Origin: JBJHBY01 sp050485745
GTDB lineage: Bacteria; Pseudomonadota; Gammaproteobacteria; Pseudomonadales; CAMLJR01
NCBI GenBank assembly: GCA_050485745.1
Contig: JBJHBY010000113.1
Span: 1-10,980, forward strand
Direction of reading: 5' to 3'
Length of the DNA: 10,980 bases
Shown here in pieces: positions 7,909 to 10,980 of this stretch. Under the pieces are notes generated by a model. That model worked only from the letters and a program-made list of their open reading frames with translations. It was not told where the DNA came from and did no database searches. Both the position numbers and the translations under genes were made by a program. Every line of letters starts with the position of its first letter. Within the stretch, counting starts at the first letter, position 1.

Positions 7909-8110
7909 TGCACTCTCCAGCTTCAACGCCCACGCCGTTCCACCCGTGGTACGTCAACCCCTCACGCACCCGCAGTCCGTCGCGGGCCAACCCGCAAACC
8001 GGCCTGGTGGGGCCAGTCTTGCGGAGGGGGAGTATGCTGCGATGCTGTGACGATTCGATGACGGCCCGACTCAACTGCCGCCATCGAACATGGCAGCACA
8101 AAGTCAGGCG
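7909..8110. other. Intergenic region upstream of the T2SS operon
   Basis: About 200 bp with no supported gene. It must hold whatever promoter starts gspC on the minus strand, but no convincing -35/-10 pair was found; a CATACT hexamer upstream and a TTGACG near gspC are weak candidates. Small inverted repeats are present: GCGGG-CCAA-CCCGC (about 7981-7994) and GCCAT-N5-ATGGC (8080-8094), the latter just after the lipoprotein stop. Neither is followed by a T-run, so neither is called a terminator. Base composition changes across this region. Confidence 0.5.
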
Positions 8111-8665
8111 TTATTCTTCGGCTTTATCCGCAATCCTCCACGAGCCTTCCCTGAAAACCACACGGTGGCGGACAGACGCAATCTCAACAAAGTGCCTTGC
8201 CCTTCTGTCTTCCGTCTGATGGGAAACAAGCTCCAGCCACTGATTATCGAGCCAGATCAGGGTGCGGCCGTCGACGGACAAGGTATCGATCCAACCGTCA
8301 AAATTGAGATCCTGGGCGAAAAAAGAGCCGTTTCCATACTCGATCCGATTGAACTCACCATCTATTTCTTCATCGACCAGGGTGGCAGCACTCAAGGATG
8401 AATTCGCGGAGTGAACCATGACAACCCTTGAGCCCGAGTCGCCAATGGATACGATCGGCTTGCCATGTTTTGTAACCATGATGAGAGCATTTTCATCACC
8501 CGGGTAGGTATAGACGCTCCATGGTCCGATTTCGTGTGCCTGCAAGACTTGCCGCTCGCCGGTAACAGGGTCCGAGTATTGCCTCAGGCTGACCTCTGCA
8601 GACCGTTCGGGCGAGCATCCGATCGCGAATGGGATGAGCGAGATCAATGCCAGCAAACGGTTCAT
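8111..8665 (-). CDS. Predicted outer-membrane lipoprotein of unknown function
   Basis: This protein is not recognised as a named family. The chosen start gives 184 residues, beginning MNRLLALISLIPFAIGC. That is a lipoprotein signal peptide with Cys17 as the lipidated residue. Ser at +2 argues for outer-membrane rather than inner-membrane retention. The mature part is polar. It contains DLNFDGWID (119-127), a D-x-N-x-D-G-x-x-D loop like EF-hand, dockerin or thrombospondin type 3 calcium loops, and then LIWLDNQWLEL. The ATG at 8665 has AGGAAG about six bases upstream. An alternative ATG at 8719 overlaps the antitoxin stop (TAATG) and would add 18 residues, including RRR, to the signal peptide's n-region. 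The gene is less GC-rich than the T2SS genes and lies downstream of a TA pair on the same strand, so it may be co-transcribed with it. Confidence 0.75.
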   Translation of the reverse strand: MNRLLALISLIPFAIGCSPERSAEVSLRQYSDPVTGERQVLQAHEIGPWSVYTYPGDENALIMVTKHGKPIVSIGDSGSRVVMVHSANSSLSAATLVDEEIDGEFNRIEYGNGSFFAQDLNFDGWIDTLSVDGRTLIWLDNQWLELVSHQTEDRRARHFVEIASVRHRVVFREGSWRIADKAEE

Positions 8666-8718
8666 GATGCTTCCTGACATCATGTTCAGCCGCCGCCTCA
8701 GGTGATTGTTGGTGGGCA

Positions 8719-9012
8719 TTACGCAGCTGTTTTAAACTTGATCTGGAGACCCAGCGCTCTAGCAATTTTAGCCACTGTGGCAAAGGTGGGATTACCTTCT
8801 TTTGAAAGAGCCTTGTAAAGCCCTTCTCTGGAAATACCAGCTTCCCTGGCAAGCCGGCTCATATTCTGTGCGCGGGCAATGACGCTGAGAGCATGGATGA
8901 TATAAGCAGGATCATCACCCCCCTCTTCGAGCACAGCCTCCAGATATGCCTGAATATCTTCATCAGTGTTCAAGTATTCGGCGGAATCCCAACGACTTAG
9001 CTTGACCGTCAT
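8719..9012 (-). CDS. Antitoxin, HTH-type addiction module antidote (HigA-like)
   Basis: A 97-residue DNA-binding antidote of the 'putative addiction module antidote' family (TIGR02684-like). It neutralises the toxin encoded just upstream and is expected to repress the module. The N-terminus has the family pattern DTDEDIQAYLEAVLEEG (about 16-31, here NTDEDI), and a helix-turn-helix covers about 51-73: MSRLAREAGISREGLYKALS. This is followed by GNPTFATVAKIARALGL (73-89). The ATG sits 3 nt after the toxin stop, with GGAGG eight bases upstream inside the toxin gene. Gene order is toxin first, antitoxin second, as in higBA-type loci and unlike the yefM-yoeB pair nearby. The specific subfamily name is from pattern recall. 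Confidence 0.9.
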   Translation of the reverse strand: MTVKLSRWDSAEYLNTDEDIQAYLEAVLEEGGDDPAYIIHALSVIARAQNMSRLAREAGISREGLYKALSKEGNPTFATVAKIARALGLQIKFKTAA

Positions 9013-9015
9013 ATT

Positions 9016-9312
9016 CTATACCTCCAGTTGCTGGGCCAATTCTTTCGCTTTCGCGATATCTTTACTCTGGGAGTTTTTATCGCCTCCTGTCAGAAGTATC
9101 ACGACAACTGAAGAGCGCTGAGTGAAATAGATCCTATACCCCGGACCATAGAAAAGGCGCAGCTCATTGACTCCATCGCCAACCGATTCGACATCGCCGA
9201 AATAACCCTGCTCAAGCCGATCTATTCGAGCCTGAATTCGCGCCTTGGGCTGGCGGTCCCGAAGCTTCTTGAAACAGCGGGCAAACTCCTCTGTCTTGTA
9301 GACTTCCAACAT
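9016..9312 (-). CDS. Toxin, RelE/ParE-superfamily addiction module killer protein
   Basis: A 98-residue toxin of the TIGR02683-like 'addiction module killer' group, a HigB/RelE relative likely to act on translation through mRNA cleavage. It contains the family hallmark GVNELRLFYGPGYRIYF (47-63), then VVVILLTGGDKNSQSKDIAKAKELA (69-93). In this family the GGDK...Q..DI.KA stretch is diagnostic. The ATG at 9312 gives MLEVYKTEEFARCFKKL and has GGAG about nine bases upstream. The frame is open back to 9483, but the extension is not family-like and crosses the palindromic operator. The antitoxin gene follows after 3 nt. Target and mechanism are inferred from the family, not shown by the sequence. 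Confidence 0.9.
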   Translation of the reverse strand: MLEVYKTEEFARCFKKLRDRQPKARIQARIDRLEQGYFGDVESVGDGVNELRLFYGPGYRIYFTQRSSVVVILLTGGDKNSQSKDIAKAKELAQQLEV

Positions 9313-9328
9313 GCGTCCACTCCAGTTC

Positions 9329-9358
9329 ACACCAATAGAGGTGTCAACCATGGTTGAC
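9329..9358. promoter_or_regulatory. Probable operator of the killer/antidote module: 16-bp perfect palindrome plus adjacent repeat
   Basis: GTCAACCATGGTTGAC (9343-9358) is a perfect 16-bp palindrome, 31 bp upstream of the toxin start. Overlapping it on the gene-proximal side is ACACC-N6-GGTGT (9329-9344). On the minus strand the palindrome also contains TTGACA, a perfect -35 hexamer, although no strong -10 is seen at the standard distance. Position and symmetry fit a binding site for the dimeric HTH antitoxin and autoregulation of the module. Binding is inferred. Confidence 0.65.
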
Positions 9359-9534
9359 GGTGATTCACGGCCACGGGCCGCAGGCGGGGCTACAGTCGCG
9401 CGCAACTGATTATCTTGCACTCTCGATTGGCATGCTGTTTGACGCCTGTTCGGGAATCGGAACTCTCGGGATCTGGTAGCCAAAGCAAGCCTGGGAGCGC
9501 CTACTGTACTGGGGGAAGTCCACTGTCGCTGTGC
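9359..9534. other. Intergenic region between the divergent TA modules
   Basis: No supported gene lies here. The part near 9365-9405 is strikingly GC-rich compared with its surroundings (GGGCCG, GGCGGGG and GCGCGC are all present). The part near 9479-9540 can form a bulged stem, GCCAAAGCA (9479-9487) with TGCTTGGC (9532-9539), with a nested AGCG/CGCT pair (9496-9499 and 9527-9530). It leads directly into the GTTAGGGC motif at 9543. It does not fold as a tRNA. Confidence 0.45.
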
Positions 9535-9583
9535 TTGGCCTTGTTAGGGCTTTTGGTATATAGTTGTACGGCACTTCCGTACA
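9535..9583 (+). promoter_or_regulatory. Probable yefM-yoeB promoter and YefM operator
   Basis: A possible -35 TTGGCC (9535-9540) and -10 TATATA (9557-9562) are separated by 16 bp. Directly downstream is the inverted repeat TGTACGG (9565-9571), CACTT, CCGTACA (9577-9583), ending 13 bp before the yefM ATG. Known YefM operators are built from TGTACA-core palindromes, and both half-sites here retain TGTAC/GTACA. Placement over the expected transcription start fits autorepression by YefM or the YefM-YoeB complex. Confidence 0.7.
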
Positions 9584-9596
9584 CAAAGGCGACCTT

Positions 9597-9869
9597 ATGG
9601 ACACAATCAGCGTGAACAAATTTAGAGACAACCTTAAAAGCCTTGTAGAACAGGTGGTTAGCAGGCACGAGCCGCTCAAAGTGACTCGGCGTGCTGGCGA
9701 AGCTTTTGTTGTAATGAGCGCCGATGACTGGGAGCGAGAGCAGGAAACCCTGTACGTACTCCAAAGCAAGAACCTCATGCAACAAATTGCCGATTCCCTT
9801 GAAACCCATACCCGCGGGCAAGGCTACAAACCGACTGACGAGCAGATGAATGAGATCACTGGTATTTGA
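9597..9869 (+). CDS. yefM: YefM antitoxin (Phd/YefM family)
   Basis: A 90-residue antitoxin that binds YoeB and represses the operon. The N-terminal Phd/YefM DNA-binding fold is clear: MDTISVNKFRDNLKSLVEQV, then HEPLKVTRRAGEAFVVMSADDWEREQETLYVL (about 24-55). The C-terminal tail (about 56-90) is polar and likely unstructured until it wraps the toxin. The ATG at 9597 has AAGG about seven bases upstream. A TTG at 9564 would place the operator inside the gene and is rejected. It overlaps yoeB by 20 bp, the usual coupling that keeps antitoxin in excess. Confidence 0.95.
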   Translation: MDTISVNKFRDNLKSLVEQVVSRHEPLKVTRRAGEAFVVMSADDWEREQETLYVLQSKNLMQQIADSLETHTRGQGYKPTDEQMNEITGI

Positions 9870-10122
9870 GGGCAATACCTGGGAGGCGTATGAATCCATG
9901 CGCGATAAGGACAAACGGCTGCACAAAGCGCTCTGCAAATTACTTAAAGAAATGCTCCGATCTGATGACCCTTCATCCGGCCTCGGCAAGCCTGAACCAC
10001 TCAAGCACAATCTCTCGGGCCTTTGGTCAAAACGAATCTCGCAGAAAGACCGTTTGATATATCGTTTCGATGAAAAGTCCATTTATATCTTCGCTATTGG
10101 TGGACACTACGATCAGCCCTAA
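9850..10122 (+). CDS. yoeB: YoeB toxin, ribosome-dependent mRNA endonuclease
   Basis: A 90-residue RelE-superfamily toxin of the YoeB group, which cleaves mRNA in the ribosomal A site when released from YefM. The family core GKPEPLKHNLSGLWSKRI (46-63) and DRLIY (67-71) is present, and the C-terminus is FAIGGHYD. The residues matching the E. coli YoeB catalytic set are all present by alignment from memory: Glu49, Arg68, His86 and Tyr87. The protein extends slightly beyond the terminal HY that usually ends YoeB (DQP added). The start overlaps yefM by 20 bp. The stop codon TAA lies inside GCCCTAAC, a detail that matters for the cassette interpretation. Confidence 0.96.
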   Translation: MRSLVFEGNTWEAYESMRDKDKRLHKALCKLLKEMLRSDDPSSGLGKPEPLKHNLSGLWSKRISQKDRLIYRFDEKSIYIFAIGGHYDQP

Positions 10123-10176
10123 CGTTTGCAGCATGCGCGCCTACGGAATGGAACCGAAGGCGCAATGTAGTAGGCG
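10117..10176 (+). other. Possible partial attC (integron recombination site) after yoeB
   Basis: GCCCTAAC (10117-10124) fits the R'' core RYYYAAC that begins attC sites, includes the yoeB stop codon, and is the exact reverse complement of GTTAGGGC at 9543-9550. It is followed by an imperfect stem: GCGCCTACGG (10137-10146), a 7-nt loop, CCGAAGGCGC (10154-10163), with a single A-A mismatch. A matching GTTRRRY end is not seen before the IS3 element begins, so if this is an attC it is truncated or interrupted. A plain rho-independent terminator is less likely, because no T-run follows. Confidence 0.35.
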
Positions 10177-10980
10177 TGAGACTTCCTTCGGAAAAATTGA
10201 CACCCATCAGTTAGTTTAATGACTCCTCGAACTCCATGGGGCTTTTATATCCGAGCGACGAGTGTAGTCTCTCATTGTTGTAGAACTTTATATAGCTGCT
10301 TATAGCAGACAGGAACTGGCTATCCGTGTCGAACTCGTAGCGGTGATACAGGTCCGACTTCATCGATTTATACCATGATTCCATATGAGCGTTGTCGGTC
10401 ATTCGCCGTGGTCGGTTCATGCTCTGGATGAAATCAGCTCTCTTCAAAGCTTTCTTGAAATCGCCAGCCAGGAATTCCGTTCCTCGATCTGTATGGAAAT
10501 AAGGCGTCTTTGTCGGTCGGCGAACTCTCAAGGCGTTGTTCAGTGCTCGGCGTGTAAGCGCCGAGGTTCTCTCCGCTCCGTAGGACCACCCCAGCAAACG
10601 CCGGGTATGCCTGTCCATCACCGTCGCCAGGTAGCGGCGCTGCCCGCCAACCTTCAAGTACGTGACATCACCCACCCACACCTGATCCCTCTCGGTTACA
10701 TCCATGCAATACACCTGGTTCTTGATACTCCCGAAAAACCGGTTCGTTCCAGGGACTCGGCGATACAATGTGCTGGAGCAGGCCTTGATGCCGTTCTCAC
10801 GCATGATCCGCTCCACACGGCGTCTTCCTACCGATTCACCTGCTGTGCTCAGCGCCTTATGGATACGCGGACTCCCATAGGTCTTCCGGCTCCTGTTGAA
10901 CGCAACCTCAATCTTCTGCAGCAGCTCCTTATCAACAACCTGCCGCTTGCTGGGCAGCCGCTCCCGCCAGGCGTAGTACC
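10177..10980 (-). mobile_element. IS3-family insertion sequence, one end only (continues beyond right edge)
   Basis: The element is identified by its OrfB transposase. The outer boundary is tentative: reading inward on the plus strand, TGAGACTTCC at 10177 starts with the TG expected at IS3-family ends and lies 34 bp from the transposase stop. A TGACACCC closer in (about 10198) is an alternative. The opposite terminal repeat, OrfA and any 3-4 bp target duplication are outside the window, so completeness cannot be judged. Confidence 0.7.
10211..10980 (-). CDS. IS3-family transposase OrfB (5' end beyond right edge)
   Basis: The visible 255 codons read without interruption from the right edge to a TAA at 10213-10211. 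The N-terminal part contains the IS3-type linker YYAWRERLPSKR and then SRKTYGSPRIHKAL, typical of OrfB upstream of the catalytic core. The integrase (rve) core carries the DDE triad: Asp in WVGDVTYLK (visible residue 104), Asp in FHTDRGTEF (164) and Glu in NAHMESWYKSMK (200). Spacing between the last two is DD(35)E, as in the IS3 family. The C-terminus NNERLHSSLGYKSPMEFEE is characteristic. The YGSPRIH motif suggests the IS3 rather than IS150 subgroup, from memory. A GTG at 10816 is internal and not the true start. OrfA and the frameshift site that joins it to OrfB are not visible. The catalytic region seems intact. Confidence 0.95.
   Translation of the reverse strand, partial: YYAWRERLPSKRQVVDKELLQKIEVAFNRSRKTYGSPRIHKALSTAGESVGRRRVERIMRENGIKACSSTLYRRVPGTNRFFGSIKNQVYCMDVTERDQVWVGDVTYLKVGGQRRYLATVMDRHTRRLLGWSYGAERTSALTRRALNNALRVRRPTKTPYFHTDRGTEFLAGDFKKALKRADFIQSMNRPRRMTDNAHMESWYKSMKSDLYHRYEFDTDSQFLSAISSYIKFYNNERLHSSLGYKSPMEFEESLN

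Noticed and set aside
8080..8094. Hairpin GCCAT-N5-ATGGC just after the lipoprotein stop as a terminator
   Set aside because: The stem is only five pairs and no T-run follows on the minus strand, so a rho-independent terminator is not supported.
8496..8852. 118-codon minus-strand frame spanning the antitoxin 3' end and the lipoprotein 5' end
   Set aside because: It overlaps two well-supported genes in another frame and has no recognisable motif or ribosome binding site.
9313..9483. N-terminal extension of the killer toxin to 9483
   Set aside because: It would translate across the 16-bp palindrome and does not match the family. The start at 9312 has a ribosome binding site and gives the standard 98 residues.
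9440..9500. tRNA-like element near TTCGGGAATCGGAA
   Set aside because: A T-arm-like string is present, but there is no matching acceptor stem, anticodon arm or proper T-loop sequence.
9501..10082. 193-codon minus-strand frame opposite yefM and yoeB
   Set aside because: It is antisense to two genes with full family motifs; its translation shows no known domain.

Overview
The window joins two unlike regions. Positions 1-7908 hold a very GC-rich, tightly packed type II secretion (T2SS) operon, read entirely on the minus strand in the order gspC-D-E-F-G-H-I-J-K. gspK runs off the left edge. Positions 8111-10980 are clearly less GC-rich and hold accessory genes: a small lipoprotein, two toxin-antitoxin (TA) modules transcribed away from each other, and the end of an IS3-family insertion sequence that runs off the right edge. 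The gene order and protein features point to a GC-rich Gram-negative bacterium, most likely a gammaproteobacterium; the genus cannot be decided from the sequence.

The T2SS genes encode the inner-membrane clamp GspC, the outer-membrane secretin GspD, the ATPase GspE, the platform protein GspF, the major pseudopilin GspG and the minor pseudopilins GspH, GspI, GspJ and GspK. Every junction overlaps or is separated by at most 7 nt (ATGA or TGATG overlaps in several places), so the genes are very probably one translationally coupled transcript. Two oddities lie inside the operon. GspG has an unusually long prepilin leader encoded partly by a 12-bp tandem repeat. The N0-N1 linker of GspD is encoded by a perfect 12-bp inverted repeat.

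To the right, a 202-bp intergenic stretch separates gspC from a lipoprotein gene of unknown function. Upstream of that gene, on the same strand, is a toxin-first TA pair (RelE/ParE-type 'addiction module killer' plus HTH antidote) with a 16-bp perfect palindrome upstream as likely operator. On the plus strand follows a yefM-yoeB pair with a TGTACGG-N5-CCGTACA operator.

The yefM-yoeB pair is bracketed by GTTAGGGC on the left and GCCCTAAC on the right. The right copy carries the yoeB stop codon and is followed by an imperfect hairpin. This looks like an integron gene cassette whose attC site may have been interrupted by the IS3 element. The idea is testable but unproven, because the second half of a complete attC is not visible here.
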